Origin: Bog-756 sp963776225
GTDB lineage: Bacteria > Actinomycetota > Acidimicrobiia > Acidimicrobiales > RAAP-2
Length of the DNA: 64,000 nt
Direction of reading: 5' to 3'
Assembly: GCA_963776225.1 (NCBI GenBank)
Contig: CAVZLL010000001.1
Coordinates: 434,001-498,000 of the forward strand
The stretch's first letter is position 1; every line of letters starts with the position of its first letter. Of the stretch, positions 42,904 through 51,993 are shown piece by piece. The notes below the pieces were generated by a model. That model was given only the letters and a program-made list of their open reading frames with translations, had not been told where the DNA came from and made no database searches. A program made the position numbers and the translations under genes.

Positions 42904-43539
42904 TCAGGACCTGCTCCCCTGCGCCTTGGTGGCGCACTCCTGCACGTCAGGACTGTTCAGAATGCTCTGGCCCGGTGGCGGTTTGAACCCGGAACCGGCC
43001 CCCGATCCGGAGGTGCCCCCGAACGAGAAGAGGAGCCCCTTGGCGTTCGGCGTCGGGGCGGGGATCTGCCACCCGCGCCCGATCATGCAGGTGCGCCAGG
43101 TGAGGTACTGCTGGTTCTCCTTCTTCACCTGAGCGGGGGTCAGATTCTCCTGGGCGCTCTGTTCGGCCTGGAGGGCTTGGACGATGTTGCTACGGGCCGC
43201 GCAGGTGGTCAGGTTCTTCAAGTAGGTGGGGTTGTTGGCCGGCGAGTTGGGATTGCTGCGGTTTGGTGCGCCGATGAAGGAGACACCCAGACTCGTGAGG
43301 CAGGACTGGAAGACGCCGATCGCGGTGAACATGGCCGTGGCGGGATTCTCCTTGGCCAGCGGGATGGTGGTTGCCGACGAACCACGGGCTCCCTTGCCGG
43401 CGCCGGCGGGAATGGCCGAGGCGGGAAGTTGACCGGCGGCCATGAAGGTGGTGTGGCCGGTGGCGCTGCTGCTCCCGCCGCAGCCGGCGGCAAAGACCGC
43501 GACCCCCGCCATCAGAACGAACAGGCCCCGCCGAATCAC
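42904..43539 (-). CDS. Secreted lipoprotein, hypothetical
   Basis: The product is 211 residues. A signal peptide ends in a lipobox (VFAAGC, Cys20). The mature part has four further Cys residues in two clusters (QSCLTSLG and TTCAARSN; WRTCMIGRG and VQECATKAQ), suggesting two disulfide bridges outside the membrane. A helical stretch (AEQSAQENLTPAQVKKENQQ) lies between them. I recognise no family. It is the first gene of the adaptor-ATPase-permease operon, 22 bp before the adaptor, so it may be an accessory or substrate-capture component. Confidence 0.8.
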   Translation of the reverse strand: MIRRGLFVLMAGVAVFAAGCGGSSSATGHTTFMAAGQLPASAIPAGAGKGARGSSATTIPLAKENPATAMFTAIGVFQSCLTSLGVSFIGAPNRSNPNSPANNPTYLKNLTTCAARSNIVQALQAEQSAQENLTPAQVKKENQQYLTWRTCMIGRGWQIPAPTPNAKGLLFSFGGTSGSGAGSGFKPPPGQSILNSPDVQECATKAQGSRS

Positions 43540-43620
43540 GGGCGACAGGCTAACCGAATGGCCTGGTGGGAGCCGTTCGCCCCACCAGGCCCCGAAAATG
43601 TGGCGGACCCGCCCGGGTGG

Positions 43621-44169
43621 TTACGCCCGGCGACCGAGGAAGTAGAGGAACTCGGTCTGGGTGTCCGCGTTCGCCGGAGGCTCGAGCTTGGGGCCGAACA
43701 CCCCCGGCTGGCGAATCTGGTCGTCCAGCGGCTTCATCGCCTCGTAGGCGCGGGCGACGCTGGCCTCGTCGAGACGCTCGTCCCCGCCGACCGCACGGGC
43801 CAGGTCCCAGGTGTGGACCAGCAGGTCCATGCAGACGAAGGTGCCGAGCATCTGTTCGAGGGGCATCTCCCCCATCGGACCTTCCACCGCAGTGCCCATG
43901 GCCGCGGGATCGCCGGCGATCTGCAGCACGGTCCCCCAGGCACTCTGCCACGCCTCCGCGGGATCCTCGTCGTCGGCCAACGCTCGGGTCTCGCCCCCCC
44001 GGACCTTCGTGGCGAGCCAGCGATGGTTGCCGACGACGTGACCCACGACGTCCCTGGCCTTCCATTCCGAGCACGGGGACGGGACGGCCCAGCTGTCCGA
44101 CGGGGCTGCCGTGACCCTGGCGTCGAAACCCGAGGCGATCAGGCGGTAGCGGTCGACCGATTCGCTCAT
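43621..44169 (-). CDS. TIGR03086-type DinB-like metal-binding protein
   Basis: A 182-residue four-helix bundle protein. Typical family elements are 'RYRLIASGFDARVTAAP', 'PSPCSEWKARDVVGHVVGNH' (about 34-53, with the conserved CSEWxxRDVxGH core and metal-binding His), and 'CMDLLVHTWDLARAVG' carrying the second His. These actinobacterial proteins are probably thiol-dependent (mycothiol) enzymes of unknown substrate. The ATG at 44169 (MSESVDRY) is preferred over one nine bases further upstream. Confidence 0.85.
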   Translation of the reverse strand: MSESVDRYRLIASGFDARVTAAPSDSWAVPSPCSEWKARDVVGHVVGNHRWLATKVRGGETRALADDEDPAEAWQSAWGTVLQIAGDPAAMGTAVEGPMGEMPLEQMLGTFVCMDLLVHTWDLARAVGGDERLDEASVARAYEAMKPLDDQIRQPGVFGPKLEPPANADTQTEFLYFLGRRA

Positions 44170-44221
44170 AGAACGCAACTCTAGGGACGCGGTGCCCGGA
44201 TCGCCAGGGGTACCGCCACCG

Positions 44222-44773
44222 TCACTGCGCCAGAAGGTTCAGGGTCGGTAACCAGGAACTCAGGCGCGACGCCGCCACGCTCGGGTCCTTGGCCTGCTCG
44301 TCGGCCCGGCGGAGACGCACCGCGCCCTCGAAGTGGGGGGTCCGGGAGAAGGCCGCCGCCTCGGCGCCGCTCATGGCCTCCCCCTGTCCGGTGAGGGTCC
44401 GCCGGCTGCCGGCCGAGAGACGGCTGCGGTAGGCCGGATCGACGGTCACCAGGAAGCGCTTGGCCGGCACGTGGCCCTCGATGAGGGCGGCGACCCGTTC
44501 GCCCAGCACGGGACGGACCGCATCGGCTCCGACCGTCCCGTGGACGTCCGCACACCCGGGGGCGAGGACGTGGCCCACGTCGTGGAGGAGACCCGCCACC
44601 TGCAGCTCGGGGTCACCCGGGTCGGAGACCGTGAGCAGGTCCGCGCACCGGAGCCCGTGGTGGAGGAGGGAGAGCCCGGCGATCTCCTCGTTGGGCTCCT
44701 CGATCGATGCGGCCGCCTCCAGGAGCGACACGAGGAACCCGACGGTCGGCCGCTCCCGCCCGTCCGTGGTCAC
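44222..44773 (-). CDS. HD-domain protein (PhnZ-like)
   Basis: The protein has 183 residues. The HD motif is 'LLHDVGHVLAP', with upstream metal ligand HHGLRCADLL and downstream 'VHGTVGADAVRP'. The spacing fits the diiron HD oxygenase group (PhnZ/inositol oxygenase-like) as well as phosphohydrolases. The C-terminal region has 'HFEGAVRLRRADEQAKDP', common to the PhnZ group. GTG at 44773 is preferred; another GTG lies nine bases upstream. It follows the PPK2 gene by 23 bp and is probably its operon partner. Substrate unknown. Confidence 0.8.
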   Translation of the reverse strand: MTTDGRERPTVGFLVSLLEAAASIEEPNEEIAGLSLLHHGLRCADLLTVSDPGDPELQVAGLLHDVGHVLAPGCADVHGTVGADAVRPVLGERVAALIEGHVPAKRFLVTVDPAYRSRLSAGSRRTLTGQGEAMSGAEAAAFSRTPHFEGAVRLRRADEQAKDPSVAASRLSSWLPTLNLLAQ

Positions 44774-44796
44774 CGCGCGCACTCCGACCGCCGCGC

Positions 44797-45675
44797 TCAG
44801 AACGGGGTCGGGATGTGGCGGAGCGGCAGGTTGGGCTCGACATAGCCGTGCGGGTGCTCGCGCTCCGGCAGGGTCACATGCTCCATCTCGAGTGGCTCGT
44901 ACGGGATCTGGCTCAGGAGGTGGGCGATGATGTTGAGCCGGCCCCGTTGCTTGTCGTCGGTGTCGGCGACCCACCACGGAGCCCAGGCCGTGTCGGTGGC
45001 GGCGAACATCGCGTCCCGGGCCCGCGAGTAGTCGTACCACCGGCTGTAGGACTTGATGTCCATGTCGGAGAGCTTCCAGATCTTGCGCGGGTCGTCGATG
45101 CGGCTCATGAGGCGCCGGGTCTGTTCCTGCTCGCCCACCTCGAGCCAGTACTTGATCAGGATGATGCCGGAATCGACCATGGCCTTCTCGACCTGGGGGA
45201 GCTGATCGAGGAACTTGTCGGTCTGTTCCTGGGTGCAGAAGCCCATGACCAGCTCCACGCCCGCCCGGTTGTACCAGGAGCGGTCGAAGATCACGACCTC
45301 GCCGGCTGCGGGGAGGTGGGTGATGTAGCGCTGGATGTACATCTGCGACTTCTCGCGGTCGTTCGGGGCGGGCAGCGCCACCACCCGGAACACCCGGGGG
45401 CTGACCCGATCGGTGATCCGCTTGATGGTCCCCCCCTTCCCCGCCGTGTCACGACCCTCGAACACGATGCAGATCTTGGCTCCGCTGCGCTTGACCCATT
45501 CCTGCAGGGCGACGAGCTCGCCCTGCAGCCTGCGCAACTCGGCCTCGTAGTCCTTCCGGCTCATGCGCTCCACTGCAGCAGCCCCGGTCGCCGCGGCCTC
45601 GGGAGGCGCGATCGCCCCTCCCGTCTCCTCCGAAGAACTGGCACGGCTCTTCGACTTGTCCCCGTGTTTCGCCAT
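44797..45675 (-). CDS. ppk2: Polyphosphate kinase 2
   Basis: The kinase has 292 residues. PPK2 family motifs are all present: Walker A FEGRDTAGKGGTIKR (about 72-86), 'QMYIQRYITHLPAAGEVVIF' with the Walker B Asp in DRSWYNRAGVE, and the lid region 'RRLMSRIDDPRKIWKLSDMD'. PPK2 enzymes use polyphosphate to phosphorylate nucleotides, or the reverse. The N-terminal 35 residues are Ala/Ser-rich and variable. The ATG overlaps the stop of the upstream P-type ATPase gene (TAATG), so the two are translationally linked. Confidence 0.93.
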   Translation of the reverse strand: MAKHGDKSKSRASSSEETGGAIAPPEAAATGAAAVERMSRKDYEAELRRLQGELVALQEWVKRSGAKICIVFEGRDTAGKGGTIKRITDRVSPRVFRVVALPAPNDREKSQMYIQRYITHLPAAGEVVIFDRSWYNRAGVELVMGFCTQEQTDKFLDQLPQVEKAMVDSGIILIKYWLEVGEQEQTRRLMSRIDDPRKIWKLSDMDIKSYSRWYDYSRARDAMFAATDTAWAPWWVADTDDKQRGRLNIIAHLLSQIPYEPLEMEHVTLPEREHPHGYVEPNLPLRHIPTPF

Positions 45676-48419
45676 TACGACGCCTCCGGTCCCAAGGTCG
45701 ACAGAACAGCGGCAGGATGGCGGGCCCGGGCGATCGCCTTGCCCACCTCCCAGAGGGCGAGGAGGGCGACGGCGGTGAGCAGCGAGAGCCCCCACTGCCT
45801 GGCGGTGAGCTGTGTCGTGCCGAGCAGCCGCCTCATGAAGTCGGCCTGGGTGATGAGGAAGGCGCCGGCGAACTCGGCCAAGGCGATGAGGTTGAGGCGC
45901 GGACTGTTGAAGGTGTCAGGGGTGAGGACCGACCCGGTCTCGCTCCGGGCCTCGAACGCCGCGACCACCAGCATGAGTGAGAAGGCCACCAGCCCCATCG
46001 ACTGGCCGGTCGGCACGCTGCCGTAGTGGTTGATCCCGAGGGCGATCATCCCCAGGTTGGCGGCCGCGACGTAGAGCCCGACCAGCCCGCAGGTGACCAG
46101 GACGGGGGTGGTGAGGATCGAGTCTCCGCGGGGCCGGGGTCGGCGTCTCATGAGGCCGGGCGACTGCTGGTCGAACCCGAGGGCGACGCCGAAGGGGGCG
46201 TTGACCAGGAAGTTGATCCAGAGGATCTGCACCGGCGTGAACGGCTGGCCCCCGGCCAGGTTGAGCAGCGTCGCCCCGAGGAAGGTGAGCACGAAGGCGA
46301 CCAGCTCCAGGAGGACGAAGCGGATGTACTTGTTGAGGTTGTCGTAGAGCTTGCGACCCTGTTCGACCGCGTAGACGATCGTGGCGAAGTTGTCGTCGGA
46401 GAGGATCATCCGCCCGGCGTTCTTGGCCACCTCGGTTCCGCTCCCCATGGCGACGCCGATGTCGGCCGCCTTGATGGCGGGGGCGTCGTTGACCCCGTCA
46501 CCGGTCATGGCAACCACGTCGCCCTTCTTCTTGAGGGTCTCCGCCAGCAGGACCTTGTGCTCGGGGGCGACCCTTCCGAGCACGCCGATGTCGTCGATCC
46601 GCGCCAGGCGCTCCTCTTCCGAGAGGGCGGCGAACTCCGCCCCGAGGATGGACCCGCCCGGGATGTCGAGCTGCTTGGCGATGGCCGCCCCGGTGACCAC
46701 GTCGTCGCCGGTGACCATCCGTACCCGGATGTGCGCGGCGATGGCGTCGGCCACCGCCACCTTGGACTCGGCTCGTGGAGGATCGACCATGCCGACCAGG
46801 CTGGCCATCTCGAGGTCCTTCACGTAGCCGAGGAGGTCACCGTCCGGATCGAACGCGGACACCTCGATGTCGCGGTAGGCGCCGGCCATGACCCGGAGGC
46901 CGGCCTCGCCCATCCGCTGCACGTGCTCCTGGGCCTTCTGCGACAGCGTGTCGTCCCAGGGGATGCTCCTGCCATCGGCCAGCGCGGTCGCCGCCCGCTC
47001 GAGGACGGCCGGGGCCGCCCCCTTGACGAAACAGCGAACGCTCTCGTTGCCCGAGGCGTCGGTCGTCCGGTTGAAGGTGGCCATGAGCTTGTAGCCCGGG
47101 TCGAAGGGCAGGGTGGCCAGCCGGGGCAGGCGCTCGCGGGTGGCGTCGACGAAGACGCCGGCCTTGTGGGCCAGCACCAGGAGGGCACCCTCGGTCGGGT
47201 CGCCGACCACCGTGCCGTCGACCAGGGTGGCGTCGCTCGCCACGACGTAGGGGAGGATGACGTCGTCCACATCGGGGTTCTTCCCGGCGGGGTGGGTGAT
47301 CGTGCCCTCGAGGCTGTAGCCGGTCCCGGAGATCGCGTAGCGGTCGGTGGCGCTCACCACCTCGACCGCGGTCATCTGGTTCATGGTCAGGGTGCCGGTC
47401 TTGTCCGAGTTGATGGCCGAGGTGAACCCGAGGGTTTCCACCGATGGCAGGTCCTTCACGATGGCCTTCTCCTTGGCCAGCTCGACACTGCCGAGTGAGA
47501 GGACGACCTGGACGACCATCGGGAGTGCGAGCGGGATGGCGGCGATGGCCAGGGCCACCGCCGTGTCGAACAGGGTCTTCCACGGGAGGCCCCGGTAGGC
47601 GCCGAGGGCGAACATCACCGCCATGGTGAAACCCGCGGCGCTCACGATCCAGAGGGTCAGCGAGTTCATCTGCTTGGTCAGCGGGGTCTCTTCTGTTGCG
47701 GTCTGGCCGAGCATGTGGGCGATCTTCCCCATCTCCGTGTCGCCGCCCGTCCCGGTCACAACCATGACGGCGCTGCCGTGGGTGACCGGGGTGTGCATGA
47801 AGGCCATGTTCGACTGCTCGCCCGGAGCCAGGTCACCGACGCCCAGGGTCGTCGGGTCCTTGTCGGCGGGAACGCTCTCTCCGGTCAGGGCGGACTCGTC
47901 GATGGCCAGCGCGCTGGCGGAGACGATGCGGCCGTCAGCCGGCACTTCGTCCCCGGCGGCCAGGAGGACGACGTCACCCACCACCACCTGGTCCGAGGGG
48001 ATCTCGGACTCGGTCCCGCCACGGCGGACGCGGGCGGTCGCCTCCATCATCTCCTGCAGGGCGTTCATCGCACTCTCGGCCTTGCCCTGCTGGCGTAGCC
48101 CACCAACCGCGTTGAAGAGCGAGATGGTGAAGAGCGCGATCGCAGTGCCCCACTGGGCGATGACCAGGGAGACCACCGTGGCGCCCACCAGGATGAGCTG
48201 CATGTAGCTCGTGTACTGGCCGAGGAGGCGGCGGAGCATCGAGAGCGGCTGCTCGACCGGCAGGGCGTTCGGACCGTTCTTCTCCAGGCGTACGGCCGCC
48301 TCCGGCACCGGCAGTCCGAAGTCGACGTCGACCTGCAGCCACGAGGCGACCTGCGAGGCGTCCATCGCGTACCAGCGGGTCCGGGTCGTTGCTGGTGCTG
48401 TCGCGGTATTCGATTCCAT
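45675..48419 (-). CDS. P-type cation-transporting ATPase
   Basis: This 914-residue P2-like ATPase resembles Ca2+/Mg2+ or H+ pumps. It has an N-terminal cation-ATPase domain, the TGES dephosphorylation loop (ALTGESVPADKD), the phosphorylated Asp in SDKTGTLT, 'KGAAP' in the nucleotide domain, and 'MTGDGVNDAPAIKAADIGVA' at the hinge. About ten membrane segments are spread in the usual 2+2+6 pattern. No N-terminal heavy-metal domain is present. The ion is not certain. ATG at 48419 or GTG at 48425 could be the start; GGGGAA lies upstream. It leads an operon with ppk2 and the HD gene. Confidence 0.92.
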   Translation of the reverse strand: MESNTATAPATTRTRWYAMDASQVASWLQVDVDFGLPVPEAAVRLEKNGPNALPVEQPLSMLRRLLGQYTSYMQLILVGATVVSLVIAQWGTAIALFTISLFNAVGGLRQQGKAESAMNALQEMMEATARVRRGGTESEIPSDQVVVGDVVLLAAGDEVPADGRIVSASALAIDESALTGESVPADKDPTTLGVGDLAPGEQSNMAFMHTPVTHGSAVMVVTGTGGDTEMGKIAHMLGQTATEETPLTKQMNSLTLWIVSAAGFTMAVMFALGAYRGLPWKTLFDTAVALAIAAIPLALPMVVQVVLSLGSVELAKEKAIVKDLPSVETLGFTSAINSDKTGTLTMNQMTAVEVVSATDRYAISGTGYSLEGTITHPAGKNPDVDDVILPYVVASDATLVDGTVVGDPTEGALLVLAHKAGVFVDATRERLPRLATLPFDPGYKLMATFNRTTDASGNESVRCFVKGAAPAVLERAATALADGRSIPWDDTLSQKAQEHVQRMGEAGLRVMAGAYRDIEVSAFDPDGDLLGYVKDLEMASLVGMVDPPRAESKVAVADAIAAHIRVRMVTGDDVVTGAAIAKQLDIPGGSILGAEFAALSEEERLARIDDIGVLGRVAPEHKVLLAETLKKKGDVVAMTGDGVNDAPAIKAADIGVAMGSGTEVAKNAGRMILSDDNFATIVYAVEQGRKLYDNLNKYIRFVLLELVAFVLTFLGATLLNLAGGQPFTPVQILWINFLVNAPFGVALGFDQQSPGLMRRRPRPRGDSILTTPVLVTCGLVGLYVAAANLGMIALGINHYGSVPTGQSMGLVAFSLMLVVAAFEARSETGSVLTPDTFNSPRLNLIALAEFAGAFLITQADFMRRLLGTTQLTARQWGLSLLTAVALLALWEVGKAIARARHPAAVLSTLGPEAS

Positions 48420-48682
48420 TGCCACAGTTTTCCCCAGTTCTCGCCGTCGAGCGACGGGTGCCGAGATGACTCGGTCAGAGGTTACGCTCGGCTCAGGACA
48501 GCGACGACCGGTGCGGGATGGCCGGTTGACGGGAGGACGACGAAACCGACTGGGAACACCGGGGTATGGCGGTTCGCAGGATTGCGGCTCCCGACCTCGC
48601 TGGTGGTGTCGACGACGATGACGGTCTCCTCGGTCCCGTCACGCGCCTTCGCGAGTGCACCAATGGTTCGGTCGGCGTCGAG

Positions 48683-49390
48683 ATGAGCTCGCTCCGCTCG
48701 GAGGCGGCGTTGGTCGACCGGGCCCTTCGTCGCTTCGGTGGGAGATACTCGAGCGAGATGGGCATCGCCGTGGACGCCGGGGAATCCGAGGTGGAGCGCT
48801 GGTTTCTGGCATCCACGCTCTTCGGAACCCGCATTTCGACGCGGGTTGCCGAGAGGACGTTCCACGAGTTGGAGCGAGCGGGGATCGAGAGCATCGTCGA
48901 CGCAGGAGGTCGCGAGTGGGAGACGCTCGTCGGACTGCTCGATGCCGGCGGCTACGCCCGCTACGACTTCCGGACTGCCACGCGGCTCCAGACGCTCGCC
49001 GAGTTCGTCGCCGATCGCTACGGCGGCGACGTCGGCGAGATCGGCCGTTGCTTCACCGAACCCTCGACCCTCGCGGCGAAGTTGGACGAGTTGCCAGGCT
49101 GGGGACCGGTCACAGTGGGACTCTTCCTGCGGGAGATGCGTGGAGTATGGGCAGGCGCGCAGCTTCCATTAGATCCCCGCGCAGCCGAGTCCGCTCGTCA
49201 TCTCGGGGTCCTCACGGGAGACGAACGCGACGATTCGGCGCGCATCAGTCGCATCGCACTCGAGGCCGGACGTGACGAGCGCGACGTGGAGGCAGCACTT
49301 GTCAGACTCTGGCTGGCTCACCGGCGCACGACGGAATGCCCCGGCGGTGATCACTGCACGGTCCTGGGAGCCGATGAGGCGGTTTCGTAA
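48683..49390 (+). CDS. HhH-GPD-like DNA glycosylase-fold protein
   Basis: The protein has 235 residues. The helix-hairpin-helix 'DELPGWGPVTVGLFLREMRG' (about 137-156) is the DNA-binding element of endonuclease III/AlkA-type base-excision enzymes. The helical N-terminal half 'WFLASTLFGTRISTRVAERTFHELE' matches the first helices of that fold. The FeS cluster motif of endonuclease III is absent; a C-terminal 'CPGGDHC' has only two Cys residues. The frame is open up to 48566, but the ATG at 48683 best fits the domain start. Target base unknown. Confidence 0.72.
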   Translation: MSSLRSEAALVDRALRRFGGRYSSEMGIAVDAGESEVERWFLASTLFGTRISTRVAERTFHELERAGIESIVDAGGREWETLVGLLDAGGYARYDFRTATRLQTLAEFVADRYGGDVGEIGRCFTEPSTLAAKLDELPGWGPVTVGLFLREMRGVWAGAQLPLDPRAAESARHLGVLTGDERDDSARISRIALEAGRDERDVEAALVRLWLAHRRTTECPGGDHCTVLGADEAVS

Positions 49391-49446
49391 TTGCCGTCTT
49401 GTTTGGTCTGCCCCCCTCATGTCTTGCTCGCCGCTACCCTCATGCC

Positions 49447-49992
49447 GTGCACGGCACCGCTGCGGCCGAGCGGGTTCGGCTGTTCGCGGCCGTGTTACCA
49501 CCGCCCGAAGTCGTGATCGCCCTGCAGAGCCTGTCGCCGCGCCAAGGTGGACGACCGCTCCTGTGGACCGCCCCGGAAACATGGCATGTGACCTTGGTCT
49601 TTCTCGGCGACCAGAACCGTGAGGCTGTCCCGGACCTGGTCGCCGCCCTCGACCAGGTCGGTCAGGAGATCGGCCCGGTACGTGTGAAACTCGGGCAGGC
49701 AACGGCGGTGCTGAACCACCGGGTGCTCGTCGTACCCGTCAGCGGCCTCGATGCTCTGGCCGCGGCGGTGCTCCGGCAGGTCCGGCCTTGGCTCCCAAAC
49801 GACGCACAGCGGTCCTTCAATGCTCACCTGACGCTGGCTCGAACGAGAGGCCGGGCTCGCCTGCCGAGGGCGGCGGGCGGCGAGACGGTCCGTCAGCAGT
49901 GGGTGGCGACCGGGTTCGTGCTGATGCGCAGCCTGCTCGAGTCCAACGGCTCCGCGTATTCCACAGAGGCAACGTTCGCGCTGGGCGGGTAG
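49447..49992 (+). CDS. thpR: RNA 2',3'-cyclic phosphodiesterase (LigT/ThpR family)
   Basis: A 181-residue enzyme of the 2H phosphoesterase fold. The two catalytic H-x-T/L motifs are visible as WHVTLVFLG (about 42-50) and FNAHLTLAR (about 125-133). The start 'ERVRLFAAVLPP' is the standard N-terminus. These enzymes open 2',3'-cyclic phosphates at RNA ends. The GTG at 49447 fits the family better than the longer frame from 49399. It probably shares a transcript with the preceding glycosylase-like gene (56 bp apart). Confidence 0.88.
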   Translation: MHGTAAAERVRLFAAVLPPPEVVIALQSLSPRQGGRPLLWTAPETWHVTLVFLGDQNREAVPDLVAALDQVGQEIGPVRVKLGQATAVLNHRVLVVPVSGLDALAAAVLRQVRPWLPNDAQRSFNAHLTLARTRGRARLPRAAGGETVRQQWVATGFVLMRSLLESNGSAYSTEATFALGG

Positions 49993-50195
49993 CGAGGATT
50001 CGCACAGCTCAGCACTGGGACTGGTGGAGGTTCCATTGCTCGGAGCCAAGATGGCTCTCATGACGGAGAACGACGAGGGTTCGACTGACGTCCGGTCGAA
50101 GAGGAGGCATCAAGCACCGAACGGACCCACCGGTGTCCCGCCGACCAGGTGCCCATCCCCGTTGACGAGCGCTCGACTCGGTAGATTCAACGGAC

Positions 50196-51071
50196 ATGTC
50201 GAACTCTGGCGGCAACCGACAAGCACGAGGGACTTCGCCCGGCACGATCGGCGGACCTCCAACGGTGAGCGCGGTGCCGATGCGGTGTGGCACCTCACAG
50301 ACCGGACGTGGATCTCTCGCGGCACTCAGGGCGACCGTCGCGCTCGCCCTGCTGGCGTCACTCGGACTGGCCGCAGGTAGCGCGCTCGCCGGTCCGACCC
50401 GGGCGTACGCCGCCGGCAGCGGGTACACGCCCACCGGCGCACCCACCACCGGCGGGTCGGCCACCGGCCTGGCCGGCACGGTCGTCACCAGCACCACCAT
50501 TCAGCCCAGCGGAGGCACCGCCAGCGGTGTGGTCGGAAGCGCCACCATCACCGCCGCCGTCCCTCCGGGCACGTTCACCGGAGCGGTTCAGGTGGTCATG
50601 ACCGACGCCACGAGTTCCTACCTTGCACCCGGCTCCGGGGGCTCCGCCGTGGTCACGTTCGGAATCGGCATCTACGTCAATGGGTCGAAGGTCACTGGCA
50701 CATTCCCCGCCATTCGCGTGACCATCACCTCCCCCGCCATCACGGCCGGCTCCACCGTGTACCTGGTCACCGGCAGCGGACTGCAGGCGGCAACCGGTGC
50801 GTCCGTCCAGGCGGGCTCTGCCAGTTTCTCCATCACCAGCGACCCCGTGGTCGAAGTGACGGCCCCGGTCGCGACCACCGCCTCCGGTGGCGCGGGTGCT
50901 GCGTCCTCGGGCACGACCTCGGGTGGCACCGCCTCGGGCACGGCCATCGCCGGAGCCACCTCGGGCGAGACGGGCGAGCCGTTCCTGCTCGAGGAGCTGG
51001 TGGCTGTCGCCCTTCTGGCCCTCGGCGCCCTCATACTGCTCGCTCTCCGCCTGCGCCGTCGTACTGCCTGA
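50196..51071 (+). CDS. Secreted surface protein with C-terminal membrane anchor
   Basis: The protein has 291 residues. It has a signal peptide with a long basic front (RGSLAALRATVALALLASLG, cleavage probably near ALA-GPTRAYA). The extracellular region is Thr/Ser/Gly-rich with beta-strand character (TITAAVPPGTFTGAVQVVMTD, VTFGIGIYVNG). A Gly/Ser/Thr linker follows, and finally a hydrophobic segment (about 266-284) with RLRRRTA. That tail has the form of a cell-wall sorting signal, but no LPxTG-like motif precedes it. A sortase gene lies 5 kb downstream. I recognise no family. Confidence 0.75.
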   Translation: MSNSGGNRQARGTSPGTIGGPPTVSAVPMRCGTSQTGRGSLAALRATVALALLASLGLAAGSALAGPTRAYAAGSGYTPTGAPTTGGSATGLAGTVVTSTTIQPSGGTASGVVGSATITAAVPPGTFTGAVQVVMTDATSSYLAPGSGGSAVVTFGIGIYVNGSKVTGTFPAIRVTITSPAITAGSTVYLVTGSGLQAATGASVQAGSASFSITSDPVVEVTAPVATTASGGAGAASSGTTSGGTASGTAIAGATSGETGEPFLLEELVAVALLALGALILLALRLRRRTA

Positions 51072-51075
51072 CCCC

Positions 51076-51993
51076 TTGTCGGACCACCCCCCACCCAGCA
51101 CCCGTCGGGTGCTGACGGTGCTCGCCCTGATCGCCGCCGGGTCGCTCCTCGCCGCCTGCCGCGGAGGGTCGTCCGGCGGCACCGCCACGACTGCCGGGAC
51201 CGCGAACACGGTGAAGCCCACCAGGACCTACCCCGGACCTGCCGGGCTGGTGGACGGCGGCCAGCCACAGCCGGACGGCTTCATGTGGCTCCTGGCCAGG
51301 GTGGGCGGCTCTGCCGACATCCAACAGCTCAACCTGACCACCGGCTCGATCGGCCAGATCATCCCCGAGACGGCGGGCGCCCACTCGATCAGCCAGTCCT
51401 CGTCGGGCGTGGTCGGGGTCGGGGTCGCGACCACGCGCACCGGCGCGCTCGAGCTCCGGAACGGCGCCTCCGGCGCCCTCGTGGCCACCGTTCCCATCGG
51501 TGCGCCGGTCAAGGACGTCTATGCGGGTGCCGACGGCACCACCTTCTACGTCCTCAACCGCAACAACAGCTCGGCCAGCGTCACCCTGGTCAACTCCGAG
51601 ACGGACAAGACCTCGGCGTCGGTGCCGGTGCCGCTCGACACCGTGGCCATTGCCGTGGACCCGTCCGGGCAGCACCTGTTCGCCCTGGACTCAGGGGGCA
51701 CGGTGGACCAGATCACCATCGGGTCGGGAGCGGTCACTGCGAGCTACCCGGTGGGCCACGACCCGATCGCGTTGGCCGTATCCACGAGCGGATCCACGCT
51801 CTACGTGCTCAACAGCGTGGGAGCCGGCGCCAACGTCGGGGTCATCGACGTCGCCACCGAGACCCAGGCGAAGGTCCTTCCCACCCCTGCCGACGCGGTG
51901 GCTGTCCAGGTCTCGCCCGACGGAGGCAGCCTCTATGTGGCGGTGGGGACGCCGACCGTCGGCAACGTCCAGGTATTCGCGATCGCCCCCTGA
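51076..51993 (+). CDS. Lipoprotein with YVTN-type beta-propeller repeats
   Basis: The product is 305 residues, starting at TTG (51076). A GTG at 51109 is the alternative, but the earlier start supplies the RR of the signal peptide. The lipobox is LLAAC. The mature part has at least five repeats of the YVTN/beta-propeller type, with strand motifs like 'GTTFYVLNRNNSSASVTLV', 'GQHLFALDSGGTVDQITI' and 'GSTLYVLNSVGAGANVGVI'. Such propellers bind proteins or polymers outside the membrane. It is translationally coupled to the next gene (TGATG). Confidence 0.78.
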   Translation: MSDHPPPSTRRVLTVLALIAAGSLLAACRGGSSGGTATTAGTANTVKPTRTYPGPAGLVDGGQPQPDGFMWLLARVGGSADIQQLNLTTGSIGQIIPETAGAHSISQSSSGVVGVGVATTRTGALELRNGASGALVATVPIGAPVKDVYAGADGTTFYVLNRNNSSASVTLVNSETDKTSASVPVPLDTVAIAVDPSGQHLFALDSGGTVDQITIGSGAVTASYPVGHDPIALAVSTSGSTLYVLNSVGAGANVGVIDVATETQAKVLPTPADAVAVQVSPDGGSLYVAVGTPTVGNVQVFAIAP

